Counted from the first letter of the stretch, positions 50,401 to 59,664 are shown. The stretch is DNA of 64,000 nt from Mesorhizobium helmanticense (GCF_003034915.1 NZ_PZJX01000026.1:62001-126000); one strand, 5' to 3'. The notes: generated by a model from the letters alone, not told the origin. Translations and numbers: made by a program.

Positions 50401-51494
50401 TCCTGATACTCCTCCTCGGCCGTCGAATCGAAGACGACGCCGCCGCCGACATTGTAGACTGCTTCGCCACTGGAAAAGAGCGAGATGGTGCGGATCGCCA
50501 CCGAAAAGCGCATCGTGCCGCCAGGTGCGATCCAGCCGATGGCGCCGCAATAGACGTCGCGTGGCGCGGTTTCCAGATCGTGCAGGATCTCCATGGCGCT
50601 GATCTTCGGCGCGCCGGTGATCGAGCCGCAGGGAAAGAGTGCCGCAAAGACCTCGCGGATTGTCAGGCCGGGCAAAAGCCGCGCCCGCACGCGGCTCACC
50701 ATCTGGTGGACGGTCGGGTAGGTCTCGATGCGGAAAAGCTCCGGCACCTCCAGCGTGCCGACCTCGCTGATCAGCGAGATGTCGTTGCGCAGGAGATCGA
50801 CGATCATCCGGTTCTCGGCCTGGTTCTTCTCGTCGTTGGACAAGAACGCCTTCAGCCGCTTGTCCTCTGCCTTGGTCGCGCCGCGCGGGGCAGTACCCTT
50901 CATCGGGTGCGTTTCGATCATGCCTTCGGCATCGATCTCGAAAAACAGTTCCGGCGACCGCGACAGAACGACGGGATCGCCGAGCGCAACCAGCGCGCCG
51001 TACTTCACCGGCTGGCGTTCGGTCAGCGCGTCGAACGCCGCCAGCGGATCACCCGACCATTGCGCATGGACCGGAAAAGTTAGATTGCCCTGATAGCAAT
51101 CGCCCTTGCGGATGTGGTCGTGGAGCCGCGCAAAGCGCTTTGCATAGTCTTGCGATGACCAGGCCGCTTTTGCGTCGAAGATCGGGCCGTTGGTTGCAGC
51201 AGCGTTGTCGCGCCCGACTGCCTGTTCGACAGGCGCGTCGAAGACGCCCAGGCAGACAAGCGGGGCACGGCGCCCGCCCGGCAGCAGCGGAACGAGCTTC
51301 GGTTCGAGCAGATAGCCGGCCTCGTAGGAGAGATAGCCGGCCAGCCATTTGCCAGCATTGTGCGCGGCCTGCGCGGCTTCGAGCGCCGGCAGGAAATCCT
51401 GTGCCTCATGCGCCACAAGGATGTCGGCAGGATCGTCGAAGACGAGCTGACGCGCGCTCTTGTCGTTGCGGAAAATTGCAGAGGGCAGGGACAT
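50349..51494 (-). CDS. pabB: Aminodeoxychorismate synthase component I
   Basis: 381-residue chorismate-binding enzyme that aminates chorismate to aminodeoxychorismate. ETHPMKGTAPRG, ENRMIVDLLRNDIS and LFPCGSITGAPKISAMEI are the conserved chorismate and Mg sites. The start at 51494 (MSLPSAIFRNDKSA) is the likely one. The glutaminase partner is not in the window. It overlaps pabC, so the pair is translationally coupled for the two last steps of p-aminobenzoate synthesis. Confidence 0.93.
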   Translation of the reverse strand: MSLPSAIFRNDKSARQLVFDDPADILVAHEAQDFLPALEAAQAAHNAGKWLAGYLSYEAGYLLEPKLVPLLPGGRRAPLVCLGVFDAPVEQAVGRDNAAATNGPIFDAKAAWSSQDYAKRFARLHDHIRKGDCYQGNLTFPVHAQWSGDPLAAFDALTERQPVKYGALVALGDPVVLSRSPELFFEIDAEGMIETHPMKGTAPRGATKAEDKRLKAFLSNDEKNQAENRMIVDLLRNDISLISEVGTLEVPELFRIETYPTVHQMVSRVRARLLPGLTIREVFAALFPCGSITGAPKISAMEILHDLETAPRDVYCGAIGWIAPGGTMRFSVAIRTISLFSSGEAVYNVGGGVVFDSTAEEEYQECLLKARFATGTPPISS

Positions 51495-51610
51495 GAGGCT
51501 CGGATGCTGCGGCCAATGGCGATCATCGATCGCTCTATATGGGGCCTCGATCCCGCGCAATCGAGGGAACGGCGTCTCAGGACGCAAAGACAGCCGTGAT
51601 GTAGAAAGCG

Positions 51611-51641
51611 AACTGGCGGCGCCCCGGGGACGCCGCCAGTT
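51611..51641 (-). terminator. Strong hairpin after the helix-hairpin-helix gene
   Basis: AACTGGCGGC and GCCGCCAGTT pair perfectly around an 11-nt loop that itself contains CCCCGGGG. No long T-run follows. It lies between the minus-strand helix-hairpin-helix gene and pabB. Confidence 0.65.
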
Positions 51642-51668
51642 GTCTTGGGTTCGATGCCGGCAGGCAAT

Positions 51669-52406
51669 TCAGGTATTGCTGGCGGTCCCCGCGGTCGGGA
51701 AGCGGCGTGCGAATTCCGCTTCGTCGCCGGCGGCGAGCAGCTTGGCCTGCTCGATCCAGCGCTCGCGTTCGATGCGGCCATCGAAGTTCAAGGTCTTCTC
51801 GATGCGCACGACGTCGGCTGCCGTCCATGCGGCGATCTGGGCATAGCTCGTGACTCCCAGCCCCTTGAGCAGCTTCTCGTTGGCCGGGCCGATGCCGATC
51901 AGCCGGCGCAGATCGTTGGCCTTTCCGGCTGCCGCTGCTGTCGCCTTGCCTGTCGTGGCCTTCTTTGCCGCCGGTGCAGCCTTCTTCGCGGCAGTGCTTG
52001 TCTTCGCAACGCCCGATGTCGCCGCCTTCGATGCGCCCGCCTTGGAGGCACTCGCCTTAGGGGCACTTGCCTTGGTCGCACTTGTCTTCGATGCCGCTGC
52101 CGCGGGTTTGCTTGGCGCTGGCGTCGACATCAGCGCCGCCGGCGCCTGGGCCGCAGCCTTGGCCGGGCCGGTCCTGGCGGCTTGCGCTTCGGCCAGCCGG
52201 CGCTCGAGATCGGCGCGGGTGCGGCCGCATGCATCCAGCTCACCGGTCAGACGATCGGAGTCGGCGCGCAGCCTGTCGCGCTCGCTGCGTGTACGGTCGA
52301 GGTCGCCGCGCAGGCTGTCGAGTTCGCCACGCAGTCGTCCCCAGATGAACCAGCCAACCAACACACCTACAAGGAACGCCAGGAGCATGTAGAAAAAAGT
52401 GCCCAT
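51669..52406 (-). CDS. Membrane-anchored coiled-coil protein with Ala/Lys repeats and C-terminal helix-hairpin-helix
   Basis: 245 residues in four parts: an N-terminal membrane segment (FFYMLLAFLVGVLVGWFIWG), a coiled coil (about residues 28-75), a 90-residue low-complexity stretch of Ala, Lys, Ser and Thr (repeats such as SKAGASKAATS, AAKKAAPAAKKA) resembling the histone H1-like tails of bacteria, and a helix-hairpin-helix domain (DLRRLIGIGPANEKLLKGLG) as in DUF4332/flap-endonuclease-like proteins. It could tether DNA or nucleic acids to the membrane. Function unproven. Confidence 0.78.
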   Translation of the reverse strand: MGTFFYMLLAFLVGVLVGWFIWGRLRGELDSLRGDLDRTRSERDRLRADSDRLTGELDACGRTRADLERRLAEAQAARTGPAKAAAQAPAALMSTPAPSKPAAAASKTSATKASAPKASASKAGASKAATSGVAKTSTAAKKAAPAAKKATTGKATAAAAGKANDLRRLIGIGPANEKLLKGLGVTSYAQIAAWTAADVVRIEKTLNFDGRIERERWIEQAKLLAAGDEAEFARRFPTAGTASNT

Positions 52407-52779
52407 TGTCTCTCTCTCCAGTCCGGTCCATCTGCCGCGGTCAGGAGCAGCGACCTTGGCGAAGGACCATTCGATGGTGGTTCCGCGGTCCGCGGAACAG
52501 CCGGCTTCGATCGAGCTGTCGGCAACCGGCTTTTCCCGCCAAGGCCAACGGCCGCTGTCGCATTCGCCGAAGCGCCGTTGTCGGCCGGAGAATCTTCCGG
52601 CCCGAGCCGCGCGCCCGGTTGAGCTTGAGGCGGGACGCTATCATACAGCCCCCGGAAAGCTAACGGAAAAATTCCATAGAAAGTTATTCAAGAACAAATA
52701 TTCAACGCAAGAATAGAATGGTTTCAATATGCATCGCGGCTAAACTGTTCTGCCTGCCCCGCGCGCTCGCCTGCGGGCA
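52407..52779. other. Gene-free stretch with a palindrome and an AT-rich block
   Basis: 373 bp. It holds a 19-bp perfect palindrome GTTCCGCGG-T-CCGCGGAAC (52480-52498) and a markedly AT-rich segment at about 52660-52735. An open frame across it has no ribosome-binding site or recognisable product. The promoter of the minus-strand helix-hairpin-helix gene should lie near 52410-52500. Confidence 0.55.
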
Positions 52780-54621
52780 TCAATTGTCCAGTGCCTCCAA
52801 CTCGTCTATCAGGCCGCCGATGACGCCGAGTCCGATCTGCCAGAAGGCAGGGTCGGTGGCATCGAGGCCGAAGGGCGCCAGAAGTTCGGAATGATGCTTG
52901 GTGCCGCCGGCGCGCAGCATGGCAAAATACTTCTCCTGAAAGCCACGCTCGGCGTTCTGGTAGACCGCATAGAGCGAATTCACCAGGCAGTCGCCGAAAG
53001 CATAGGCATAGACGTAGAAGGGCGAATGGATGAAGTGGGGAATGTAGGTCCAGAAGACCTCGTAACCTTCGCGCAGCTTGATCGCCGGCCCGAGGCTTTC
53101 CGCCTGCACTTCCAGCCAGAACTGGCCGAGCCTGTCGGATGTCAGTTCGCCGTTCTTGCGCTCGGCATGCACCTTGCGCTCGAATTCGTAGAAGGCGATC
53201 TGGCGCACCACCGTGTTGATCATGTCCTCGACCTTCTGGGCGAGCATGGCCTTGCGCTCGCGCTTGTCGGTGGTCTGCTCGAGCAGCGAGCGGAAGGTCA
53301 GCATCTCGCCGAAGACGGATGCCGTCTCGGCCAGCGTCAGCGGCGTCGAAGCCATCAGCGCGCCCTGGCCGCCGGCCAGCACTTGGTGCACGCCATGACC
53401 GAGTTCATGCGCCAGCGTCATCACGTCGCGTGGCTTGCCCATGTAGTTGAGCAGCACGTAAGGGTGCGCCGACGGCACGGTCGGATGCGCGAAGGCGCCC
53501 GGCGACTTGCCGGGCCTGACCGGCGCATCGATCCAGTTGCGATCGAAGAATGTCCTGGCGATTTCCGCCATGTCGGGGGAGAAGCGCTGATAGGCGGACA
53601 GCACCGTGTTCTTGGCCTCGTCCCAGCCGATGACCGCTTGCGGGGTTTCGGGCAACGGCGCGTTGCGGTCCCAATGGTTCATCACGTCCATGCCGAGCCA
53701 GCGCGCCTTCATCGCGTAGTAGCGGTGCGACAGGCGTGGATAGGCGTCGCGAACGGCAGAGGCCAGCGCGTCCACCACGCTGCGCTCGACGCGGTTGGCG
53801 AGGTGGCGCGAATCGGCAATGTCCTCGAAGCCGCGCCAGCGGTCGGAAATCTCCTTGTCCTTGGCCAGCGTGTTGGTGATCAGCGTGAAGGTGCGCAAAT
53901 TCTTGCGGAAGGTCGCGGCCAGCGCCTCGGAGGCCCGGCGGCGCACGTCGCCATCGGCGTCCTGCAGCCGGTTGAGCGCCGGCTCCAGCGTCAGTTCCTC
54001 GCCGTCGATGTCGAAGCGCAGATCGGTCATCGTCTCGTCGAATAGGCGGTTCCAGGCGCCGCGCCCGGTGATCGACTTTTCGTGGAAGAGCTGCTCGACC
54101 CGGTCCTCGAGCTGGTAGGGCTTGTCCATGCGCAGGTCGAGCACCCATGGCCGGTAGTGGGCGAAACCGGGATCGGCGGCGAGCGCGGTCGCGATCGCAA
54201 CGTCGTCGATGAGGTTCAGTTCGAGCGCGAAAAACAGAAGATGCGCGCTGGCGTCGGTCATCTTCTCCTGAATGTCGCCATAGAGCTTGGCGCGCTGCGG
54301 ATCAGCCGTGTTGCCGGCATAGACCAGCCCGGCATAGGAGACGATCCGGCCGATCAGTTCCTCCAGCGCCTCATAGGCGGCAAGCGCTTCACCCAGCCTG
54401 CCGCCGTCGCCGCGCCCGGCCTCGGCGGCGAGCGTGCCTTTCCAGCGGCTCTCGAAGTCGATGGCATCGGCGGCCGCCCTGGCGATGTCGCGCTTCAGCT
54501 CCGGGGCGTCCATGCCCGAATAGAGATCGGCGAGGTTCCATTCCGGCAGGTTGCCGAGTTCCGCCGCGCCCTGACCGGACGCCGCCGCTCGCTGCCGACC
54601 AAAAACCATATGCATTGCCAT
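52780..54621 (-). CDS. pepF: Oligoendopeptidase F (M3 family metallopeptidase)
   Basis: About 613 residues. The zinc motif HELGHGVHQ lies in MTLAHELGHGVHQVLAGGQG, with the third ligand Glu expected in PLTLAETASVFGEM. The N-terminal part (LGNLPEWNLADLYSGMDAPEL) is typical of rhizobial PepF. It cleaves oligopeptides of 7-17 residues in the cytosol. Start chosen at 54621 (MAMHMVFGRQRA); the open frame to 54678 is an alternative. Confidence 0.93.
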   Translation of the reverse strand: MAMHMVFGRQRAAASGQGAAELGNLPEWNLADLYSGMDAPELKRDIARAAADAIDFESRWKGTLAAEAGRGDGGRLGEALAAYEALEELIGRIVSYAGLVYAGNTADPQRAKLYGDIQEKMTDASAHLLFFALELNLIDDVAIATALAADPGFAHYRPWVLDLRMDKPYQLEDRVEQLFHEKSITGRGAWNRLFDETMTDLRFDIDGEELTLEPALNRLQDADGDVRRRASEALAATFRKNLRTFTLITNTLAKDKEISDRWRGFEDIADSRHLANRVERSVVDALASAVRDAYPRLSHRYYAMKARWLGMDVMNHWDRNAPLPETPQAVIGWDEAKNTVLSAYQRFSPDMAEIARTFFDRNWIDAPVRPGKSPGAFAHPTVPSAHPYVLLNYMGKPRDVMTLAHELGHGVHQVLAGGQGALMASTPLTLAETASVFGEMLTFRSLLEQTTDKRERKAMLAQKVEDMINTVVRQIAFYEFERKVHAERKNGELTSDRLGQFWLEVQAESLGPAIKLREGYEVFWTYIPHFIHSPFYVYAYAFGDCLVNSLYAVYQNAERGFQEKYFAMLRAGGTKHHSELLAPFGLDATDPAFWQIGLGVIGGLIDELEALDN

Positions 54622-54793
54622 GTATTCAAGAACCAGATTCGAGGGGCCAAAATTCGAGGGGAATGGGAAGCCGGTCAAATCCTAAGGAATTCGTTCACCG
54701 GGTTTTTTGAAACCTTATTTAGAACCCTGTGCCAAGATGATCCATAGGGCGCAGTCTCCCTGGGGCATATTGGGTGGCATAGTTGATCCAGTC

Positions 54794-56335
54794 ATGACAG
54801 GTTCCATACTCATAGTCGATGACGATCCCGTGCAGCGCAGGCTGCTCGAGGCGGCGGTGACGAAATTCGGCCACACGGCTATTGTCACGGACAGCGGCGA
54901 GGCAGGTCTCGACGTTCTCGACGGGCCCAATGCGCGCGACGTGTCGGTGGTCATCCTCGATCTCGTCATGCCGGGCCTCGACGGCATCGGCGTGCTGAAG
55001 GCGATGCGTGAGCGCGGCATCAATGTTCCGGTCATTGTGCAGACCGCCCAGGGCGGCATCGAGACCGTCGTTTCGGCGATGCGCCACGGCGCTTTCGATT
55101 TCGTCGTCAAGCCCGCCTCTCCCGACAGGCTGCAGGCATCGATCGGCAATGCGCTCAAGGTCGAGGCGGTCGAGGGCGAGGTGAAGCGCACGTCGCGGCG
55201 GCGCGGCGACCATTTGACCTTCAAGGATCTGATCACGCACAGCCCGGCGATGGACCGGGTGATCCGCCTCGGCCAGAAGGCGGCCGCGTCGAACATCCCG
55301 ATCCTCATCGAAGGCGAATCGGGCGTCGGCAAGGAATTGGTGGCGCGTGCCATCCAGGGCAGCAGCGACCGCCGCTCGAAACCTTTTGTCACAGTCAATT
55401 GCGGCGCCATTCCCGACAATCTGGTCGAATCGATCCTGTTCGGCCACGAGAAGGGCTCGTTCACCGGTGCCACCGAAAAGCACACCGGCAAGTTTGTGGA
55501 AGCGCATTCGGGCACGCTTTTCCTCGACGAGATCGGCGACCTGCCACTCGACGTGCAGGTCAAGCTTTTGCGCGCCGTGCAGGACGGCGAGGTCGATCCG
55601 GTCGGCGGGCGCTCGACCGTCAGGGTCGACATCAGGCTGATCTCGGCGACGCACCGCAACCTTCTGCAGCAGGTCAAGGACGGCAAGTTCCGCGAGGACC
55701 TGTTCTACCGGCTGAACGTCTATCCGATCTTCGTGCCGCCGCTGCGCGATCGTCGCGACGACATTCCCTACCTTGTCGAACACTTCATGGAAAAGGTCGC
55801 GCCCGCCGATCCGCGCCGCCGTCTCAACGGCATCTCGGCCGCCGCACTCACCATGCTGCAGGCCTATGACTGGCCGGGAAACATCAGGCAGCTCGAAAAT
55901 GCCGTCTTCAGGGCCTCGGTGCTTTGCGAAGGCGATGTGCTGACGGTGGAGGAGTTTCCGCAGATCCGGGCGCAGGTCGATGGCACCGTCAATCTCGATG
56001 CCTATGGCGCATTGCCGCCTTCCGCATTGCTCGACCTGGCCACCGAATCACGCGGCGAGGGGCCGGACGAAGACGGCATGGCCGCGACCGGGCCTGATGC
56101 GCCGGCCAGGCTGCAACCTCGCTTCGGCACGCTGCGGGCGCTCGACGAACGCGGCAATGTGCGGGCTCTGGCCGACGTCGAACTTGAAATGATAAAGCTC
56201 GCCATCGACCACTATAACGGCCAGATGAGCGAGGTCGCCCGCCGCCTGGGCATCGGCCGCTCCACGCTCTACAGGAAGCTCAAGGAACATGGCATCGACC
56301 CCGAAACGGGCCGTGTCGACCGGCTCGCCTCCTGA
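54794..56335 (+). CDS. Sigma-54-dependent response regulator (NtrC family)
   Basis: 513 residues. Receiver domain with Asp56 (VVILDLVMPGLDG) and Lys in FDFVVKPAS; AAA+ domain with Walker A GESGVGKE, the sigma-54 contact loop GSFTGA and LFLDEIGDLPLD; C-terminal Fis-type helix-turn-helix (MSEVARRLGIGRSTLYRKLKEHG). It activates RpoN-dependent promoters on phosphorylation. No histidine kinase lies next to it, so the partner is elsewhere. The start at 54794 (MTGSILIVDDDP) is the family N-terminus. Confidence 0.94.
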   Translation: MTGSILIVDDDPVQRRLLEAAVTKFGHTAIVTDSGEAGLDVLDGPNARDVSVVILDLVMPGLDGIGVLKAMRERGINVPVIVQTAQGGIETVVSAMRHGAFDFVVKPASPDRLQASIGNALKVEAVEGEVKRTSRRRGDHLTFKDLITHSPAMDRVIRLGQKAAASNIPILIEGESGVGKELVARAIQGSSDRRSKPFVTVNCGAIPDNLVESILFGHEKGSFTGATEKHTGKFVEAHSGTLFLDEIGDLPLDVQVKLLRAVQDGEVDPVGGRSTVRVDIRLISATHRNLLQQVKDGKFREDLFYRLNVYPIFVPPLRDRRDDIPYLVEHFMEKVAPADPRRRLNGISAAALTMLQAYDWPGNIRQLENAVFRASVLCEGDVLTVEEFPQIRAQVDGTVNLDAYGALPPSALLDLATESRGEGPDEDGMAATGPDAPARLQPRFGTLRALDERGNVRALADVELEMIKLAIDHYNGQMSEVARRLGIGRSTLYRKLKEHGIDPETGRVDRLAS

Positions 56336-56415
56336 TTGTGCCAACGAATCCGCGCATGACGGGTGCGAGGGTTGCACGTCCGTGGCGATGTTCACGGATT
56401 GAGGCAATTTGTAAC

Positions 56416-56450
56416 AGATCGTGTTTCGGGCAAGGGCTGAAACATGATCT
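56416..56450. repeat. 12-bp inverted repeat (possible terminator or repeat remnant)
   Basis: The arms differ by one G-U pair and enclose an 11-nt loop. No T-run. It lies downstream of the response regulator gene and may end its transcript; its GATC/TGATCT ends recall the intergenic repeats of the window. Confidence 0.45.
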
Positions 56451-56539
56451 AAACCAGCGGTTTACCAAGAAACCCTGTGCAATATTTTTGACGGGATATC
56501 GCCACGGTGTTACCGCATTTCGGCTTCAATAAGTGATGA

Positions 56540-56547
56540 TTAACCAT
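56540..56547 (+). promoter_or_regulatory. Possible CtrA half-site upstream of the DUF882 gene
   Basis: TTAACCAT, 125 bp before the proposed start. DUF882 proteins are cell-wall enzymes, which would fit cell-cycle control, but only a half-site is seen. Confidence 0.35.
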
Positions 56548-56671
56548 TAGGATCGATATTCGGATGTGACAACAACGCATCCGTTTGGGCAAATCCGGGG
56601 ACAAACGGCAGCCTGCAAGGCCTTTTGATTTGAACAAAGTCGAACGACACACAAACGGGCGGCACGATCAC

Positions 56672-58516
56672 ATGAGCGCTTGGCCGAAATGGCTGGCAGC
56701 GGTGATTTTTGCCTGTGGTTTTCTTGTAGCGGCTGCAACGGGCGCCAGCGCGGATACGCGCTCGCTCAAGCTGTATAACCTCCATACGCACGAGAAGGCG
56801 GAGATCGTCTTCAAGCGAAATGGCCGCTACGACCAGTCGGGCCTGAGGAAGATCAACATCATCCTGCGCGACTGGCGCCGCAACGAGCCGACCAAGATGG
56901 ATCCGCGTCTGATGGATCTGGTCTGGGAGGCTTATCGGCAAAGCGGCGCCACCGACTATATCCAGGTCGTCTGCGGTTATCGCTCGCCGTCGACGAATTC
57001 GATGCTGCGCGGCCGCAGCAGGGGCGTCGCCCAGAAAAGCCAGCATATGCTCGGCAGGGCCATGGATTTCTACATTCCCGGCGTGCCGCTGAAGAAACTG
57101 CGCGACATCGGCCTCAAGATGCAGGGCGGTGGCGTCGGCTTTTATCCGTCGTCAGGGTCGCCCTTCGTCCACATGGATGTCGGCAATGTGCGCCACTGGC
57201 CCGGCATCAGCCGCCAGGAACTGGCGCGCGTGTTCCCCAATGGCAAGACGCTGCATGTGCCGAGCGACGGCAAGCCGCTGCCTGGCTATGCGCAGGCGCT
57301 TGCCGCCTATAAGGCGCGCAAGGGCGCCGGCACTCCCAACATCGAACTGGCCAGCGCCGGTGGCGGGTCCAAAAGGTCCGGTGGCTTGCTAGCCGCCTTC
57401 TTTGGCGGTGGTGAAGACGAGGCGGATGACAGCGCCGATGTGGCGTCAGCCGCGCCCGCGCCGAAGTCGAAGAGCGTAAAGCTGGCAAACGCGAAGCCGG
57501 CCGCCAAGAGCGACAACCTTCCGGGTATTGCCATCGTGTCGCCCAAGGATGCGAAGCGCGCCAATATCCCGCAAATCGCCGATGCGCCTGAGCCGGCTCC
57601 GGAACCGGAGCAGGATACGCCGGAGACGATTATCGCTGCCCTGCCGGCGCGCAGCGTGCCGTTGCCTGATTTCGCTCCGCGGCCAAAGGCCGATGTCGGT
57701 GCCCAGCCGCCCGAGGACGTTCCCTTCGGCATGGCCGATGCCACCGCCACCACCGAGCAGACGGTGGCGACCGCGCAAGCGCCGGCAAGCGTTCCCTTCG
57801 GCATGGCGGACCCGTCCGCTGAGCCGTCAACTGCTGGCGACCCGGCTCAGGTTGCGGCCAACAACGTACCGGTGCCGACCTGGCGTCCCGATCACTCGCT
57901 GCCGGCCGACCTTTCGGCGGACGATTTGGCGCCGCAGGACAAGGACGTGCTTATGGCGCTGGCCGGCACGGCCGAGCACGGCAAGACCGCGACCGATGCG
58001 TTTTCGGTGCTGCCGACGGCGCGCCCCGACAGCACCCAACCGGATGCGGTCAAGGCGGTTCTTGAAAAGGTCAGCGTCACGGACGGCTACCAGGTCGCTT
58101 CGCTCTCCGAACCGGCCCCGGTCTTCAGCGATGCGGCAAGCGCCGACGCGGCATCGCCGCGCGAGGCTGTCGCTGGCCGGCCGGCGGGTTCCGATCCGGC
58201 AGCGGCGATCGGCGCAGGTGTGAAGACCACCCGCAAGGAAGCCCGGGCAACTGCTCGCGATTCAAAGCCTGGCCCCAAGGCTCTGGTTGTTGCCGCCGCA
58301 CCGCAAGCCGCCCGCTGGGCGCTGGGCAGCGGCGAAACTGTCGCGGCCGTTTCCGATGCGACGACGGCGCCGCGCTACGCCTACAACATCGTCCACACCC
58401 CACCGAACGAGGTCTACGCGGTCGGCTTCCAGCCTAATGGCGAGATATTGGAGGCCAACCGGTTCACCGGCAATGCCGTCAAGTTCCTGTCGGTCGCCCG
58501 CTTCCAGACCAAGTAG
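56672..58516 (+). CDS. DUF882 (YcbK-like, peptidase M15 family) secreted protein with long Ala/Pro tail
   Basis: About 614 residues. Signal sequence (WLAAVIFACGFLVAAATGASA), then a DUF882/M15A domain to about residue 180: SQHMLGRAMDFYIPG (zinc His and Asp) and SPFVHMDVGNVRHWPG (second His pair) match the D-alanyl-D-alanine carboxypeptidase-like metal site. The remaining 400 residues are Ala/Pro/Asp-rich and include two VPFGMAD repeats, ending in a short folded-looking C-terminus. A role in peptidoglycan trimming or binding is likely. A strong terminator follows. Confidence 0.85.
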   Translation: MSAWPKWLAAVIFACGFLVAAATGASADTRSLKLYNLHTHEKAEIVFKRNGRYDQSGLRKINIILRDWRRNEPTKMDPRLMDLVWEAYRQSGATDYIQVVCGYRSPSTNSMLRGRSRGVAQKSQHMLGRAMDFYIPGVPLKKLRDIGLKMQGGGVGFYPSSGSPFVHMDVGNVRHWPGISRQELARVFPNGKTLHVPSDGKPLPGYAQALAAYKARKGAGTPNIELASAGGGSKRSGGLLAAFFGGGEDEADDSADVASAAPAPKSKSVKLANAKPAAKSDNLPGIAIVSPKDAKRANIPQIADAPEPAPEPEQDTPETIIAALPARSVPLPDFAPRPKADVGAQPPEDVPFGMADATATTEQTVATAQAPASVPFGMADPSAEPSTAGDPAQVAANNVPVPTWRPDHSLPADLSADDLAPQDKDVLMALAGTAEHGKTATDAFSVLPTARPDSTQPDAVKAVLEKVSVTDGYQVASLSEPAPVFSDAASADAASPREAVAGRPAGSDPAAAIGAGVKTTRKEARATARDSKPGPKALVVAAAPQAARWALGSGETVAAVSDATTAPRYAYNIVHTPPNEVYAVGFQPNGEILEANRFTGNAVKFLSVARFQTK

Positions 58517-58539
58517 CGAACCGAACAAGCCACATACAA

Positions 58540-58568
58540 AGCCGCGCCGGGCAACCGCGCGGCTTTTT
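58540..58568 (+). terminator. Rho-independent terminator after the DUF882 gene
   Basis: AGCCGCGC pairs with GCGCGGCT (58557-58564) around a 9-nt loop and is followed by a run of T. Confidence 0.88.
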
Positions 58569-58766
58569 GCTCTTAAGCAGCCCCTGTGTGTGTGCAGCGC
58601 CCTTGAAGGTGTGATCGCGGCTCAGGTCTATGACCGTGCACCAGCCGGCGATGCGGTCGACACCAGCGCCGGCCTGCAGGATCACGGCAAGCTAAACTTC
58701 CCGTGAGGCTGGAACAGCCGACCTGTTTGCGGGTTAGAATAGGTGCGTTCCAACCTGAGAATACTC

Positions 58767-58958
58767 ATGAAGACCATTCTACTGGGGTCGGTTCTCGCAT
58801 TGGCGGCGGCTCCGGCCGCCATTGCTCCAACGCAGGCTGCGACGATGATCGTCAAATCCAACGACCATATGCATATGAAAAACCATTGCAGGACCAAAAT
58901 GGTCACGCACTGGCGGCATCACCGCAAGGTCGTCGAAAAGGTCAAGGTCTGCGGCTGA
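58767..58958 (+). CDS. Small secreted His-rich protein
   Basis: 63 residues: a signal peptide (ILLGSVLALAAAPAAIA, cleavage near TQAATM) and a mature peptide of roughly 35 residues with six His, three Met, two Cys and many basic residues (NDHMHMKNHC, VTHWRHHRKVV). I do not recognise the family. The His/Met/Cys content suggests metal binding in the periplasm, for example copper, but that is inference. An upstream start at 58743 is possible. The gene is followed by a strong terminator, supporting that it is expressed. Confidence 0.7.
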   Translation: MKTILLGSVLALAAAPAAIAPTQAATMIVKSNDHMHMKNHCRTKMVTHWRHHRKVVEKVKVCG

Positions 58959-58980
58959 TCCCGCGGCACAAGAGCGAACT

Positions 58981-59015
58981 GGCCCGATCCGCGAAAGCCG
59001 ATCGGGCCTTTTTTT
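58981..59015 (+). terminator. Strong rho-independent terminator
   Basis: GGCCCGATC pairs with GATCGGGCC around CGCGAAAGCC, followed by seven T. It ends the small secreted protein gene just before the convergent eda stop codon. Confidence 0.92.
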
Positions 59016-59025
59016 CACCGCCGCG

Positions 59026-59664
59026 TTATCGTGCGAGTTGGCTCGCCGCGCGAGCGAGAGCCTCGATCTCATCCCATCTGCCGGCCTTGACCATGTCGTC
59101 CGGCGCCACCCAGGAGCCGCCGACGCAATTGACATTGGGCAGGGCGAGATAGTCGGCGGCGTTCTTGCCGGTGATGCCGCCGGTCGGGCAGAATTTCACA
59201 TCGGCGAGCGGCGAAGCGAATGCCTTGAGCGAGGCGATGCCGCCCGACTGCTCCGCCGGAAAGAATTTCAGGAAGCGCAGGCCTGCCTCGCGGGCGGCCA
59301 TGATCTCGCCGGGAGTGATGGCGCCTGGCAGCAGCGGAACCGGGCTGTCTTTCGCCGCCGCCAGAAGCTGAATTGTGATGCCGGGGCTGACGATGAACCT
59401 CGAGCCGGCTGCCGCGGCCTCGTCGAACTGGCGTGCGTCCAGAATGGTGCCGGCGCCGACGATGGCGCCCTCGACTTCGCCGGCCACGCGCCGGATCGCT
59501 TCCAGCGCATCGGCGGTCCGGAGCGTGATCTCGATCGCCGGCAGGCCGCCACGCGCCAGCGCGCGGGCCAGGGGTACGGCGTCAGCGACATTGGCGATCT
59601 TCAGCACCGGAATGACCGGCTGGCCGTTGAGGAGCGACAGGAGTTTCTCGGTCTTGGCTGACAT
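59026..59664 (-). CDS. eda: 2-dehydro-3-deoxyphosphogluconate (KDPG/KHG) aldolase
   Basis: 212-residue class I aldolase of the Entner-Doudoroff pathway, cleaving KDPG to pyruvate and glyceraldehyde 3-phosphate. The catalytic Glu lies in [14 protein letters not shown], the Schiff-base Lys in [12 protein letters not shown], and the phosphate site is [12 protein letters not shown]. No edd or zwf gene is in the window, so it may be standalone or serve another keto-deoxy acid. Confidence 0.95.
   Translation of the reverse strand: MSAKTEKLLSLLNGQPVIPVLKIANVADAVPLARALARGGLPAIEITLRTADALEAIRRVAGEVEGAIVGAGTILDARQFDEAAAAGSRFIVSPGITIQLLAAAKDSPVPLLPGAITPGEIMAAREAGLRFLKFFPAEQSGGIASLKAFASPLADVKFCPTGGITGKNAADYLALPNVNCVGGSWVAPDDMVKAGRWDEIEALARAASQLAR

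Larger units (their letters stand above)
56336..56671. other. Promoter region of the DUF882 gene
   Basis: 336 bp without a supported gene. It holds an inverted repeat, AGATCGTGTTTC/GAAACATGATCT at 56416-56450, and a TTAACCAT octamer at 56540-56547 in the context GATGATTAACCATTAGGATC. Confidence 0.55.

Noticed and set aside
52399..52716. 105-codon plus-strand open frame in the gene-free stretch
   Set aside because: It runs over the promoter of the minus-strand HhH gene, has no ribosome-binding site and no recognisable product.
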